A stretch of DNA of 29,790 bases from Schoenoplectus triqueter (lineage: Eukaryota; Streptophyta; Magnoliopsida; Poales; Cyperaceae): contig CAXKVV010001824.1 in the NCBI GenBank assembly GCA_964058805.1, positions 1-29,790 of the forward strand, read 5' to 3'. Below the pieces are notes generated by a model that made no database searches, was not told where the DNA came from, and was given only the letters and a program-made list of their open reading frames with translations. Positions within the stretch are counted from its first letter, which is position 1, and each line of letters starts with the position of its first letter. Made by a program: the position numbers and the translations under genes. Below, piece by piece: positions 1 to 12,960 of the stretch.

Positions 1-20
1 GATTGTAATAAGATGAAACT

Positions 21-260
21 ATAAATTAGCCTGCAAGAATTCAGATTGTAATAAGATGAAAAGTAAAATTGGCCACACAAAGCTCGTGCTTAAATTGCTT
101 TGTAGTTCGAGTAGTAATTTTCGGTGAGATTGCACTCCAAAATTTCCAAATTCTTGAAATAAAACAAAAAAAAAATTGTTGGCAAGCCTTTTATGATACC
201 CATGTGAGGAACTGTTATTTGGTTTTTCTCCATAAATTAGCCTGCAAAAAATTCAGATTA
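21..260. repeat. Short dispersed direct repeat in intergenic DNA
   Basis: A stretch beginning ataaattagcctgcaa at 21-48 recurs with small changes at 232-260, and its tail (gattgtaataagatgaaa) is also present at 1-18 and 43-61. This looks like decayed repeat DNA. I see no gene with recognisable similarity between 1 and 988. Confidence 0.5.
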
Positions 261-988
261 CAATCGGTTGCAAAGGAAACTCACTCACACAAGCTTGCTT
301 CTGGTTAAAAACTAGTTTTTACTTGAAACAAACTAAAAAGAACCGCTACCAACAAGTAATTAAGCGCATTCACGTTACCCCTGTGCACTCGTCATAAATA
401 CTGCAGCAAGTAATCTCCAAGCGTTTATGACCATCAAACAGAGCTTGATATGTCTCGGACTCTCGGTAGATTTAACCCAATTGTCTCCAGAATTAAGATA
501 ACCTTTTTTAAGCAGGTTCAATATAGCCTCAAATTTGTCAGAATAAGTAATGCGGTCCAACGAATATTGGGCCTAGCTACATCACTTGAATCTTTGCTCA
601 AGCCATATTCTCATAGATGACTTAAATAGTTGAATACAATAAATACAATGTACTGCTAGCTGCTATTAGTGATGACTTCAAAGAAGAACTCTCCTGCTCT
701 TAATTCTAAATGGTACAAATAATGACGAACGCTACATTGAGGCCTAGTACAACACTACTTATTTAAGTTATAACAAAGAAACGGAAAATGCCAATAACAA
801 CGCGTCAGGAAAAGCCGAAGTTCAAACAAAGCAACTCATGAGGTGCAAAAATGTCTGCCATACAATGGTGATAAACCTGCTAAAAGAGGATTATCGCATA
901 TTATAGAAAACTATAAGTATGCAAATTAAAGATTTAAGATTTCATCTTTCAGGTTGTCAAAGAAGATTGATTTTGTCTCTTAAGCTTC

Positions 989-1888
989 TAGGGATGGCAA
1001 TTTAACTCGCGGCCTGGTGGGGTCCCGGATCCGTCCCAGCCCTACGCCAACCCGCCAGGCTCAATCAAGGAACGGGTAGGGCCGGACCATCCTACGAGCC
1101 AAAACGAGTACATGTTTGGGGTTAGGCCCGCCCGCCTGCGCGGCCCGAAATAGTTGTATATATATGTTTTTTATTTATATTTATACTTATATTATATATA
1201 TTTATACATATTATATATCAATATGTTCTAAAAATTATGTAGAATCTTAATGTAACACTAATATCACTTAAATTATATTAAACATTTAGTTATGATAATA
1301 TTATATAAATAGAAACACCGATATTTTTAGAATGTCTAAATATGAATAATATAATTCACTAGAAATCTTGAAACCTTTTTAGCCATATCTTTTTTGAAAA
1401 TCCAATCAATACAAAATTAAATTCTCTAAAACCATGATAATTATATCTATCATTTTTATATTTTGAGGTTTTTAAAAAACAGAACATATCGATCTAAAAA
1501 ATTCATATTTATGAAGATTAACTGCTGAAAAATTTTAGACTTCTAGATACGTTTTTAATCATAACTTTGTACTGAAAGACCATATTAAGATGAGGTAGAA
1601 TTCAATAGATTCATAACAATAAAATCTATAACTTTGATATTTTAAGTTTTCTCAAATTCAAAATCTAAAATGTTCAAAAAATACGTTTCTCAACTGATTT
1701 AAAAAACTGCACAGCGGAATGGGCCTAACCGGGCCGGGCTGGGCCAGAAAAATTAACCCGTAGGCAGGACTGGCTAGGATTTCAAAGCCGAAGGTATGAA
1801 CTAGATAGGATAGATATGTGATTTTAATGGACGGGCCGGATCACGAAATTGATGTTTGACCCGCCTATCCGGCCCATTGCCATCCCTA
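989..1888. mobile_element. Non-autonomous hAT-like element (MITE), 900 bp
   Basis: Perfect 13-bp terminal inverted repeats: TAGGGATGGCAAT at 989-1001 and its complement at 1876-1888. GC-rich subterminal regions hold repeated GGGCC/CCCGCC blocks (about 1010-1150 and 1718-1880) around a strongly AT-rich core with no coding potential. This architecture is typical of plant hAT-derived miniature elements, whose subterminal repeats are thought to bind transposase. The flanking 8-mers match only partly (about 4 of 8), so no clean target-site duplication is visible and family assignment rests on the termini. Confidence 0.7.
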
Positions 1889-2127
1889 CATGCCCCTGAA
1901 AGATTGCCAATGCATCTTTACAACTTTTCTCAATTTCTTCAAATAGTTCAAAACATTCCCAAATACCCTCCCGTCTCCCTCATTGTAGATGGAAATAGCG
2001 AGGAAGTAGTAATCTAAGCATCGCTTCAAAACAGAAAGTTTTTTTTTATAGATGGAGTATTGTGAAATAAGGAATTACCCTGTGAGAGAAGACGAGCAAT
2101 AGCAACTTAGCCTAGGGCATGATGAGC

Positions 2128-5100
2128 TCAAGCTTTGTATTCATGTACATGCATCCATTTCGTAGATGACCACTTGTTTCCTCTTATGACAGGGCATCCA
2201 GCTGTAAAATCAAATCTAGTTAGAAAGGGAAATTTCATTTATATTTGAGTCTGATGGATGAAGTAAGAACAAACCATGCAAGCTAAGGGGATCAAGTGTT
2301 GCATCTGGTTTCATACTCCAAAAGAGGAGTGCATCTCCGGCCTTCGCTTTCACCCCAAGGCCTCTCTTGCCACATTCTGATAGCTCATTGTGCCATGGCA
2401 ATGAGCTACTATTAACTTTGGCATCTGGGAAAATAGTCTCCCCGCCTTCTTCCACATCCGACCTGTACATATGGTCACAGTAGATTTTATGATTGATGAA
2501 CTTGTGGTTCTTGTAAATTCTACCCTAGGACAGGACAATATTTTTTTTTATGGATTTCATATTATCTTGGTTCATTATCTATCTGATCAGAAAAAGAAGC
2601 TTGCTGCTGTGATGCTTTTGGCTTCAATGGCATTCCCTATCTGGCAAACTGTTTATTAATCATAAAACGAGCAACTTGTTCCACATACCCTGTTTAACAT
2701 AGAAAATTATTCCACAAACTCCATTTAACATAGAAAAAATAATTCCTAACACAGCACTATTGAAAGATTAACTTAAAAACAAAGAATGAAATAGTATATG
2801 CAGAAGCAAATTTACATACAAATACATGAGAAGAGTTGCCATTCGTTGTCCTCCATTTTTGGTGTTGAAATCATCAAGGAAATAATCATAGTGCGGCTCA
2901 TACTTCTGTCCAATCTCATAATGTAGAACTTGAAGACCCTCTCCATGTTCTATAATGTATGAGGAAAATAGTCAAAACTAAACAAAGCCTTTTGGCTCAC
3001 AAGTAAAAGATGAGAATTTGCAAGTGAAGGTAATGGGATCCAATAGCAGTTAATTTATACTGGTCTGAAAATATTAAGCCTTTTCTGTGTCCTTTTGAAA
3101 TATCTGCAACTCAGTATCCAATTGGAGGTGCGACACACAACTGAGAAATAAAGGAAGAAATTTTGAAATCAGAGAATTAAAAACCTCATCCAATCATTTA
3201 TGTACACTTAAATAATGGCAGTCTACCCAGAGAATAAATATTGAGAATACCCTGATGGATGTATCAAGTAATCAGCGAATAATATAAGCAGAATTGACCA
3301 GATACATAATAAACAGTTGTGCAATGATCATGCGCATGGTCTGCGCATGATCTAGTATAATGGACTTGTTAGGATGAAGATCACAATAGATATTATAATA
3401 AAATTTTCAAGCACAAAAAAAACTCCATTGAGATGATTGTTTAATCACATACCAGCTGGTATGAAAGTATAGTCTGCTATTCTTTTTTCAATGGCTCGAA
3501 TAACCTTGTCTCTTCCTCTTTGAAGAAACATTCCAGAGCTTGTCCGCACCCTTAACAAAATAGATACAGACCATAAAACATATAAATCATTAATAAGCAA
3601 GGCAAAGTTTGCAAATGCAGATAATATGCTTAGCAAGAGCATTCGATCTAAACAAATCTTCTAGTTTTCATATTTACTAGGGCAGATACAGTTAAAAATG
3701 AATTGTAAACTATGGTATTGCATTCAGGGACAGACGAATAAAAACAAAGATAAACTTATTTAACTTGACTATAACTATTGTATTTTACATGGTTTTTGTG
3801 ATCAAGGGAACCAATGATACTTGAGGATAATTTCTTCAAAAGAAAAGTGTAACTTGAACAATCTAGGCAACATGACCATGTAGAGAAAGTACAACTAGAA
3901 AAAAGTAGAAGAAACTGCAACAATTGACAAAACCAACGTAGTTCAATTCAATGTGACTTATTTTTCATCCGTTTCTATTTATCTGTTTGTCAAATGTGGG
4001 GAAATTTTTTTCTTGAGTAAACGTGGGAATTCAAGATGTTTAGAACAATTATATTCAGGGACTACAATCTGTTTAGAAAATTTATGTGCCCCAATCATAA
4101 ACCTCAAGAACACACACCAAATAATAAATGATAGAAATAAATGAAATCCTAGATAGTGTGCAGTGTGAAATTAAGTACTATTTATTACACCCCTCACTTC
4201 ATTACAGGTAGGGCAAACATTTACAGACAAGTCCATTTATTGCACCTTATAATTGTGAAATACCCAAATTACAGTCCGATTTATATCATCTAAATGATGT
4301 GGTACCTCTGGCTCTGGTGCTACCTGGTCCCTGAGAAGATTTAAATTTTGCACATAAGCATACCTGCTATCCATGCTCTGGCCAGTACTACTGTTAACAA
4401 CTGTAGATTTCACCATGTGAGGCTTCGCCAATTCTATTAGATACTCGCATTCTTCCTTTGACTATTTTACAATTTGATGAGACATGCATTTAGATGCAAG
4501 AAAATAATCCAAGTATTTAATGGTTTTGATATGAAATGGAACTTCACTAGGTTTTGGAATAATATTGGTAAATCTGGATGTAATATTGCTGCCAAGGGAA
4601 TTCTAATCATGCCAAATTTCTACATATTGTATGACAAATTTTCTGCCATGCTTTGGAGACTTACCTTCATATCACAGATAAGCTGCATTAGTCGTTAACA
4701 TTTCAAATTTTGGACCAAAAACTTCCTAGTCGGCTGAAGTTGCCAAATTAAAAGGAAAAAAAGCATTTCAAACAATGAGAAAATACACACCAGGAAATTA
4801 TGATAGATGAATGCTCTCGGTTCCCATGAGATCACCTCTGTCCATTGCGACCCTTTCTCTCCCAATCCATCCCCACTAAAAGCAAAAAATGACACACAAA
4901 AGAACTAATCAATTACACTTAGAATTATATATTTTTTTTTCAATTCAACATGTGCCGAGCTGACACAGATGCCATATAAAGAACCTCACCTCGATTCCAC
5001 AGCAGATCTGGCACGACGAGGCGGCCGCTCGTGCTTTGGCGAAGCTGGAGTGTTGATCGGGAGAGATAATACGCCTAGAGCAATCAATACCAGAAGGAAA

Positions 5101-5207
5101 GCAGATGCCAAGAGAAGTGCGGTCAGAGCCACAGAGTACGGCGAAGTTCGTCCCTTGGGGTACACCTTCGGCGGTCGGATCCCGCGCATCAACGGCCTAG
5201 AAGCCAT
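2128..5207 (-). CDS. P4H: Prolyl 4-hydroxylase (2-oxoglutarate/Fe(II) dioxygenase), complete, 7 exons
   Basis: Hydroxylates peptidyl proline in the ER/Golgi, in plants mainly on cell-wall hydroxyproline-rich glycoproteins. Spliced CDS: 5207-4990, 4875-4791, 4461-4364, 3550-3453, 2949-2820, 2462-2275, 2201-2128; all introns are GT-AG and the total is 891 nt (296 residues plus TGA). A membrane anchor lies near residues 25-46 (type II topology). The catalytic domain holds the HxD iron ligands H186 and D188 (EPHYDYF), distal ligand H272 (LHAGCP) and 2-oxoglutarate-binding K282 (RGNKW). The length fits the plant family (about 290). An upstream in-frame ATG at 5513 would add about 100 low-complexity residues before the anchor, so I chose 5207, where family members begin. 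No damage is seen. The substrate and the paralogue number cannot be told from this sequence. Confidence 0.95.
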
Positions 5208-7187
5208 TTTAGAATTGGAGAGGTGGAGAGATCGAATAATGCAGAAGAAGAGTGTATGGTCTCTCGATTGGTCGTAATTTGGGTGTGCAGAGGCCAGAGG
5301 AGGAGTTAATAAAGAAATGCAATTAATTAGTCGAACAGAGTCTGTTTCCACTTTCCACCGCGCGCGAGCACCAGGTTTCTCAAGAAGAAAGGAGCTGGAA
5401 AAACCGGGACAGGAAGATGGTAATAAGGAATTTAGATCTCTGAGGAAAATATGATGTGGCGGGTCACTTAGAAGAGGCAGATGCGCTGCTATACGGGTTG
5501 ACGACAGCAGCATGGCGCCGCAGACAGAGCGGACTTACCGACTTAACGTATCATTTAAATTCCCCTTCTGCGATTTTATCCGATTTTTTACGGGTTGTTG
5601 TTTTGCCATGATCTTGTTTTTACTTTTACAATTTTTTTCGGGTCGTCTGAGTAAATTTTCTGTGCAATGTTTTGTAAAAATAAGTAATAATATTTGTGAA
5701 TTTAAATTCTAGTTGTCAAGATGTGATTTGTCAGGTGATCTCTCTTCGTGCACCGCATCGTTTGTATGAAAAACATTCATTGCGGATTGCGAATTGCCGG
5801 ATTGGTATCCGCTATCACGGTGACTTGTTACGCTTGTACTGCCGTTGGGTGGATGACAGATGAGACCCACAAAAATATATATTTTTTTGAAGTAGCCGGC
5901 GATTACCAGCTAGATGCCTAGATTGTATTGAAATTTAAAAGAAAAAAGAATACAAAGTTTATGGTACCGCCGTTTAAACTCGATTCCACAGCCATAAAAA
6001 CTATGGCAACATGGTAGTAGATACGGGCCCCATCCATTAGTTTGCATTAGTTCTGGTTTTAGACGACAATTTTAATTATTGAAATTTATCTATATCAATT
6101 AGAATAACCTATTTTGATTGAGCATAAAAAATATAATGATGGCGTACAACATATAGGTATTAGAAGCCAATTTTTTTATAAGTTGAAATTATTTGAAACT
6201 TGATTATCTATATCAATTAGAATAACCTATCTAACAAAATTAAGAAAGTGAATTGAATATTGAAATAAAAATAAAAAAACTTACCCATGTACAAAAGGTC
6301 AAGAGGTTTTACACCCAAGTTATGAAAGCTTATTATATGGAGAGAGTTGTCTGTCGAGCTATGCGGCTCTTTTGTTTTAAATCATCTAATCACCGATCAA
6401 CGGTTCTGATTTAACAATAATAAATTTCGTGTATTAATATTAATATTTAAACTTTTTCATAGCCGTTCAGATTAAAACGAGCCCTCTAAATCTCCTTACA
6501 GAGATCTTTGCACCACAGACTCTCCGCAGAGATTGCGGTTCCCCCAAATTATCCCTCACATTCTCATATAGCGTGATGGCTTTTGATAGCAAATAATTAA
6601 TTTGGGTTATGTTTTAATGGGTTATTGTAAAAATAAATAGAGAGATGATTTTGTTTGTTCAAGAATAATCACTAAAATTTTGTTTCGAACAAAATTTACT
6701 CTTTTTTGGTCGAAAAAAAATGAGCCATGTATAGTTTGAGATGCGTGGGAAGAGTAATTTGACAATCAATGTTTCTTCAAATACATTTTAAAAAATTTTT
6801 AAAAGTAAAAAAAAATTTTGATATATCAACATATACGTTGTTTCATACTTCATATAATTTTGTGTTGTTTGATATTTTATCTAAAATTATTAAAATTAAA
6901 ACCGTTACAAATTTTATGTGATTCATCAAAAGATAATTTAGTAGGAAACTTGATAGGACGATACTTTTCTATGTATGGGCCTGTAATGACCTTACGTTGA
7001 TTATTTCTTCTATGACATTGCGAAAAGAATTAAATGATGAAACAAAAATGGAAAAAATTATTGACAAGCAATTTTATTATAATTATACAAAAGGACTGCA
7101 AGAATTGATCAAAGCAATCTTGCGCTCTTTACATCTCAACCTAGGAAGCAAAATTGTCAATAAATTCACAGACAGTCAGGTGGAACT
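5208..7187. other. Intergenic region between the P4H start and SUFD stop
   Basis: About 2 kb of AT-rich DNA with no convincing gene. It must include the P4H promoter and 5' leader (minus strand, right of 5207). A 26-bp exact direct repeat (tatctatatcaattagaata...) occurs at 6087-6112 and 6205-6230, 118 bp apart, which suggests a decayed insertion or local duplication. Confidence 0.6.
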
Positions 7188-9897
7188 CTAAAGAGTAGAA
7201 CCTTCCAGTAACTTTTTAACCTCGCCAGCAGCAGTCTCTCTAATGGACTTAAAAGGAATACGCCTGATAACATCAGCTCCGAAGTAATAAACAAGTGATC
7301 TTCGGGCTGTTTTCAAGTCCAAACCTCTTGCCTGAAAATAGAAAAGTTCATTCTGATCGAGATCACTTATAGCTGCACCATGGGCGCATTTTACATCATC
7401 AGCAATTATTTGTAGGTTCGGTTTCACAGTTACAACAGCTTGAGGGGCCAAGAGAAGACTCCTTGTTTGTTGGCCTGCATCTGTATTCTGAGCAAATCTG
7501 CCAATTAAAGAATTATAAGCAAATTAGATTAGAACTCACTTACAATCTTGAAGAAGTTAAACTGATAATTATATTTCAAGATTGGAGCAGCACCAGTAGA
7601 TGATATGGCACATTCTTGAAAATTTTCAGTTCCCAGTTTACCTTAAATTAATTATTTAGGCCCCAAAATTCAGTGCTTAGACTAACTCACAAACATTACT
7701 TGTAAACTGAGTTTTAGAGATGAAAATTGCGAAAAGAGACTTTAAATTGGATTTGATTACGAGAGGCCTTGGTCTCTTCTCATAAAGAAGTTAAAAAAAC
7801 AAAAACTGGGTGTTTGTTTAAGTGAATTGACTGACTTTAAAATCTCAACTATCACTCAATATGTATTGCATCACAGATTGGGTGAACAGTAGATACCTAT
7901 TGACTCTAATATTTCCGTCAAAGATGGCATGACCCTGATTATCACAGACAATGCACTTGTGGAGCTGCCGCGAGTAGCCTCTGGGATGGTCAAGGACCAA
8001 TCTGCTGTGCAGATCTTGAATCTGCTTGCTCTCAGTAACAAGGTTAAATGTTGATAACTCTGTCATTGTCTCTGGACCCAGCTGCTGGATGTGCAAGTTA
8101 TGCCTGCTCAGTCTTCCTCCTATGCTGACCTCTATGTGCTCATAAGTACTTAATGTTTCCTGTGTTTTTTCACCATTAGAAGTTTAAAAAATCAAATAGC
8201 AGCACAATACCAGCCTATGATCTTTTTGGTGTTTAATTTTTTTTCTTTTCTTTTTGTTTTGTGCTTTGTTTGGTCTTTTTTCTGGCCTTACATTCAATTC
8301 TATTTTGACATGAGTTGGAACAGATCATGAATATCAAGACGGCAAAGCAACACCTTCAAATTGATCTAAAAAATGGACCTTTATGCGTTGTGTGTATGCT
8401 GTACCGGTCTACAGTGTCAGAGCAATTGGATTTATTCAGAAAGATGACACCTTCTGATTGACACTTATATATCGATGGCCTACAGTTCAATCTTCTTTAT
8501 TATCAGCTGTTGTGCTTTGTTTGGATTTTCTGATCACCTTCAAATTGTTCTAAACAAGTACAACTGGACAAGGACATATCAATACCTAGACACCAAAATA
8601 CGGCCAATCACCTGAGGGTTATCTACAAACAAAAACTGAGCAGATCTGTTAAATCTCATTTTTCTCAAAACTGGAAATCCATTGCTAGAAGCAATTCTCA
8701 ACCAGTGCTTGAGTTTACCCAAATCAATTGTCACTGTACTTGTACAATATATTGGGAGTTCTATATTTCAATTTTCTTGAGAATTCCTCTTCCGCAAAAC
8801 ACTAGAAAAAGGATCCTAGTATGTAATCTGCATGACTAAGGAAGGCCTCTGTAAGTAAAATTTATACCATCGTTCTTTGTAGCAATTAAAAAACACCTTA
8901 ACTAATAATCAGTAGAACAAACCTAGACAGAAACTCAAGATCTGAAAGGACCGAAAAATGCTAAAATTGGAGCAAATATTGTTACCTGCTGAACAAAAGT
9001 CCACTTAATATGGGCAGCATCCATGGGCTGCCGCTGGACATATGAATGTGAAACCTTTCCCATCTCCCCAATAAGGATCTCCATTACTGGGTTTGCCCAA
9101 TAACAACTTGCCCCATCAAAACTGAAATGTTCTTCCACAATTGATACATCTGCCCCCTCTTCAACCACCACCAAAACTCTAGGATTAGACATACCCATCT
9201 CCCCCTCCTTACCCGACCCGCTATAACTAAACATCAGATGCACTGTGTCTGCTAATTTCACACCAGCAGGGGCGTAAATTACCACCATATCAGCTGCACC
9301 AACGTTGTTAAAATCCCAAAATATATCCTTTTCTAGAAATTCGCTAGAGGAAGCAATTGCACATGATATTTTCTCCGAAATGGGACCTTGCGGGGGAACG
9401 TCCTTGATACTCCCAATGAAAGCACCGGATGGAAGAGGGGGAATACGTGAGAGAGAGGGATCAAAAAGGCCATTGATTAGCGTAATTTGGATTGGCAGAG
9501 AGGAATTGAGAGGGAACGGAGAGGGAATTGTGTGGCTTTGAGTGGGTACAATTGGGTATTTTCGGAGGTAAGAAATATCAGTGAAGCGATACGGTTCTGA
9601 CTTCCGGTTCGGCCATGCGGAGGAGAGAAGCGAGTGAGATGAGGCGTTTCGGAGCGATTGGATGGGAGATGGAGAGAGAGGGAGAGAATCCTCAAGCTTT
9701 TCAGCGATTTCGAGCACAAACGGGTCGGAAAGGGAAGGAGGCGGTGATAGAGAGGCGGGAAGGGAGAGGGACTGGGAGTGAGATCTGAGGGGCCTGCGTG
9801 GACCTAGGGTTAGGGTTTTAAAGGCGGAGAGAGGAGGAGAGAGACGGAGGCGGTGGTGAGGAGGGAGGAGAGAGGTGGGATAACAACAGCAGGACAT
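7188..9897 (-). CDS. SUFD: Plastid SufD, Fe-S cluster assembly scaffold subunit, complete, 3 exons
   Basis: SufD partners SufB and the SufC ATPase in the chloroplast SUF pathway, which builds Fe-S clusters for photosystem I, ferredoxin and other plastid proteins. CDS exons: 9897-8986, 8159-7897, 7497-7188; introns of 826 and 399 bp are GT-AG, and the spliced length is 1485 nt (494 residues plus TAG). The N-terminus is rich in Ser, Pro and Arg and nearly free of acidic residues for about 55 residues, as in a transit peptide. The beta-helix core and C-terminal signature follow, with blocks such as HSYVQRQPMDAAHIKW, LHSRLVLDHPRGYSRQLHKC and NLQIIADDVKCAHGAAISDL. The last block holds the conserved Cys and His near the SufB interface. 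Length is close to that of plant homologues (about 475). The frame is open upstream to 10086, but the transit peptide begins naturally at 9897. Confidence 0.96.
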
Positions 9898-10443
9898 GAT
9901 GGGTGTTGTGTTTTGTGTTGACTGGAACAACTGCCTGCTCTCTAGTTGCAACCGCAAGGCATGATACGCGTCTAATCGTTTACCTTTTTCCTTTTGTTTT
10001 TTCATATAACATATTGGCGAAATTAGATGCAACTCGTCAAATATAATATTTTTCCTCGTTAAGTTGTAAAAATATTTATTCATCAATTAGCATCAGATAT
10101 TTATGATTTACCCATAACTTTAATTTGCATTAAAATTTTCAACTAAATTCATTTTTTTAAATACAAATTTACGTTTTTCATCAAAACTAAAAAAACCATT
10201 TTCATAATTTTTTTTGTCTGGAATTGATATTAATATTGACTTCTTACCAGTTAACAAACGAAGTTTCAGATACAGGAATAACAAATTGTTTTATAGCTTT
10301 CCTGCCCCGTCTATATGACTATATTTACCAGAGAAAATTCAATTTGATAGCATATCAGTTTCTCCATATCAATATATCAGTCAACTGGCGAGAAATTTGA
10401 TACATAATAAATGATTTTTTTTTCTCTTATCGAATTCTCACTT
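9898..10443. other. SUFD upstream region
   Basis: AT-rich sequence upstream of the SUFD start codon. It should contain the promoter, but I find no TATA box placed clearly enough to annotate and no gene. Confidence 0.5.
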
Positions 10444-11157
10444 TAGGGTGTCAATACCTTTTATTTATTTATCTGATCCATATTGTATAACGGTTATGGG
10501 TAAAAAAAATTATTAACTTATTTGATATTAGATAAGGGTAACAAATTGTTTCCTTAAATAAATAGATAAATGTATGGATAAAGGTCATTTCGTACTCATT
10601 TATTCTGTAAAGTAAATTATTAAAAAATAAATCATTATTTTCTACGTAATTATCTCATATAATATTTATCCTTTATATTTATTGTCTCAAATTATATGAG
10701 TTAATTATTATGAATTATGAATTATAATTATTATCATCTTTAAATTTTATCAACTGAAAATTATAATATTTGAAAAATATTTAGTATAGTATTTCTTAAA
10801 ATGATAGGATGAGATAATATAATATTTTATTTTCAACAAGATGTCATTTTATTTTCTAGTTTAAAAGTTTGATAAGAGATGTTTGTATTTTTTTTAGTTT
10901 GTTTGTTTTGAAATAACTCAAATAGGAATTGAATACATCATTATATTTTAATTTCATCTAGTAAAATTTTGATGTATTGATATTATTCGTTAGCATTCAT
11001 TATCATTTTGTTATTCATTTATTTTAATGGGTAAGTATAGGGTATAAGTAAGACTAATTTTAGTGGGTAAGGGTAGAGTATAGGTAGGAGTAAATTCAAA
11101 TAGATATGATAATGAAAAATCTCCACACGATCTGTACCGTACCCATTGACATCTCTA
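10444..11157. mobile_element. Second non-autonomous hAT-like element (MITE), about 714 bp
   Basis: The termini are imperfect inverted repeats: TAGGGTGTCAAT at 10444-10455, and ATTGACATCTCTA at 11145-11157, whose complement is TAGAGATGTCAAT. Just inside both ends sit gggta/taccc motifs (GGTTATGGGTAAA on the left, CCGTACCCATTGAC on the right). This is the common plant hAT miniature layout with a TGTCAATGGGTA-like end. The core is AT-rich and non-coding. No clean 8-bp target-site duplication is visible. It is a different family from the element at 989-1888. Confidence 0.6.
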
Positions 11158-11365
11158 CACCTATTGACTGGTATGAAAAGGTGACTGATAACAGTTGGAG
11201 ATAAAAAGGCAATGAAAATTATTATTTAGACTAATGTAATTATGAGGAAAAAAAATCTCCTCCACTCCATCTCTCAGGAAATCCTCACGCGTTCTCTATA
11301 TAACTCATGTGATGTTTTGTCATTTTTCTATCTAAATATCTAATTCAAGCATCGAAATACTAGAT

Positions 11366-11541
11366 TCACTTATTGTGCGACCCTTTTTCGCGCGCTCCGC
11401 ACCGCCGCTGGGCGATGGGTTGCGGAAGAAGGACACGGAGATCCCTCCCGAGCGTGCATCTGCTAAGTGCCGGCTGATTCTGCCGTTTAGAGAGATTTGG
11501 ATGCACATTCAGGGGGTTTTTAGTGATTGTGAGTTCTTGTA
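11366..11541 (+). other. Coding-like fragment of unknown origin
   Basis: A GC-rich island in AT-rich DNA. One plus-strand frame stays open for about 57 codons to a TAG near 11541 and has natural-looking composition (for example RKKDTEIPPERASAKCR, then REIWMHIQGVFSDCEFL). It has no ATG and no recognisable domain. It may be a captured exon or a remnant of a repeat-borne ORF. An inverted repeat, GGTGGG...CCCACC, follows at about 11549-11567. Confidence 0.3.
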
Positions 11542-11692
11542 GATTCCGGTGGGCGCAAGCCCCCACCGTTAATTACCCTGGGCTACTAACCTCGAGGCAC
11601 CTCTGGATCTTTGAAAAAGAGAAGCAAATAGTATAGTTAAAAGATGGTCAAGTGGTCGTCTGAGTTCACAAAAGGGGTCCATGGAAGACGAA

Positions 11693-12300
11693 CCTACTAA
11701 CAGATCGGTTCAGTCTTTACCGCTTCAAGAGGTAACCTTACTACAGATCAGATTAATCTCTTCGAAGGGGTTCGAGGTGAGTCTACTACAGAACGACTCG
11801 ACCTACTTAATCCTATGGAAGACGAACCTACTACAGATCGGTTCAGTCTATACCATCTCGAGAGATAACCTTACTACAGACCAGGTTAATCTCTTTAGAG
11901 GGGCTTGAGGTGAGTCTACTACAGAACGACTCGACCTCCGTTGATCTAGAAGATAAACCTACTACAGAACGGTTCAATCTTAACTAGTCAACAACCAATC
12001 ACACAAAATACAACTCGAAGCACTGAGCCGGTTGATCTTGAGGTTGGTGAATCAGGAGAAGGGTGGATATGGCCCACGTGTTTCTTCTCACTGATCTTCT
12101 AGATCATGAATTCGAAGCACTAAGCCGATTCATAAACCTAGGAAACACAGTTACACACAATGTCAAACCTGAAGCACTGAGCCAGCTTAACATTGAGGCA
12201 TGTGTTAGTGAAGGAACCTACCTACAGAACGGTTCACATTCACTATTTTGTGGATGAATCTACTACAGAACGATTCAATCTCACGATCTCGGGAAATGAA
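11693..12300. repeat. 44-bp tandem repeat with three-monomer higher-order structure
   Basis: The anchor ctacaga recurs at 11697, 11741, 11786, 11831, 11874, 11919 and 11962 (spacings 44, 45, 45, 43, 45, 43). The sequence after the anchor cycles in order: type A (tcggttcagtct), type B (t/ccaggttaatct-like), type C (acgactcgacct), then A, B, C, A again, giving a ~133-bp higher-order unit. Degenerate copies continue at about 12220 and 12255. A second motif, gaagcactgagccggtt, appears at 12017, 12114 and 12171. Frames through it have no recognisable protein. Confidence 0.85.
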
Positions 12301-12350
12301 CCAGAAGACAAACTTATCGACGGATGAGTTCAGTCTTGCTAGCTCAAATG

Positions 12351-12960
12351 GTCATGAATTACTTGTTCATGACACCGAGTCATTAAGATATCACTTCTCT
12401 CGGACATCGTAATGTTTTTCTTCTTCAAAGTCGACATATTTCTCCATGTTGATGTCGTAGCTTTAGTCAATCTTCAGCGAGCGTCAAGATGTTCTTGTCC
12501 CGACTAATCATTCTATATGTTGCATTACTTGTGCAAAATTACTATGTTGCCCTACACCCCTTGTGTGAGTGTATTTAGTCATGAGTTACTTGCTCATGGT
12601 AGTGAGTCATTAAGATGTCACCTCTCTCGGACATCGTAATGTTCTTCTTCCTCAGAGTCGACATATTTCTCCATGTTGATGTCGCAGCCCTGGTTATTCT
12701 TCATCAAGCGTCAAGATGTTCTTGTCTCGACATATCTCCTCATGTTGCTATCGAAGCCTTAGTCATTCTACGTCAAGATGTTCTTGTCTCAACGTATCTT
12801 CTCATGTTGCTGTTGCAACCTTGGTTATTTTTCGTCAAGATGTTCTTGTCCTGACTAATCGTTCTAAATGTTATATTATGTGTGCAAAAATCCTCATGTT
12901 GCTCCACACCCCTTGTGTGAGCATATTTGTTCATTTCCAAAATGTAAAAAGCTTATTACA
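12351..12960. repeat. Nested tandem repeat: ~227-bp unit with internal 62-bp expansion
   Basis: The segment beginning gtcatgaattacttg at 12351 recurs at 12578 (gtcatgagttacttg), a period of 227 bp. Inside the second copy a unit beginning cgtcaagatgttcttgtc is repeated at 12709, 12771 and 12833 (period 62 bp), with an older related unit just before it. Both large copies end with the same block, cacccc-ttgtgtgag (about 12555 and 12907). Non-coding. Confidence 0.85.

Noticed and set aside
375..560. Minus-strand 61-residue frame with fairly natural composition
   Set aside because: No recognisable domain, no splice partners I could support, and it lies in repeat-bearing intergenic DNA.
5208..5513. 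N-terminal extension of the P4H from the in-frame ATG at 5513
   Set aside because: The added ~100 residues are low-complexity and precede the membrane anchor, where plant family members start; it is more likely 5' leader.
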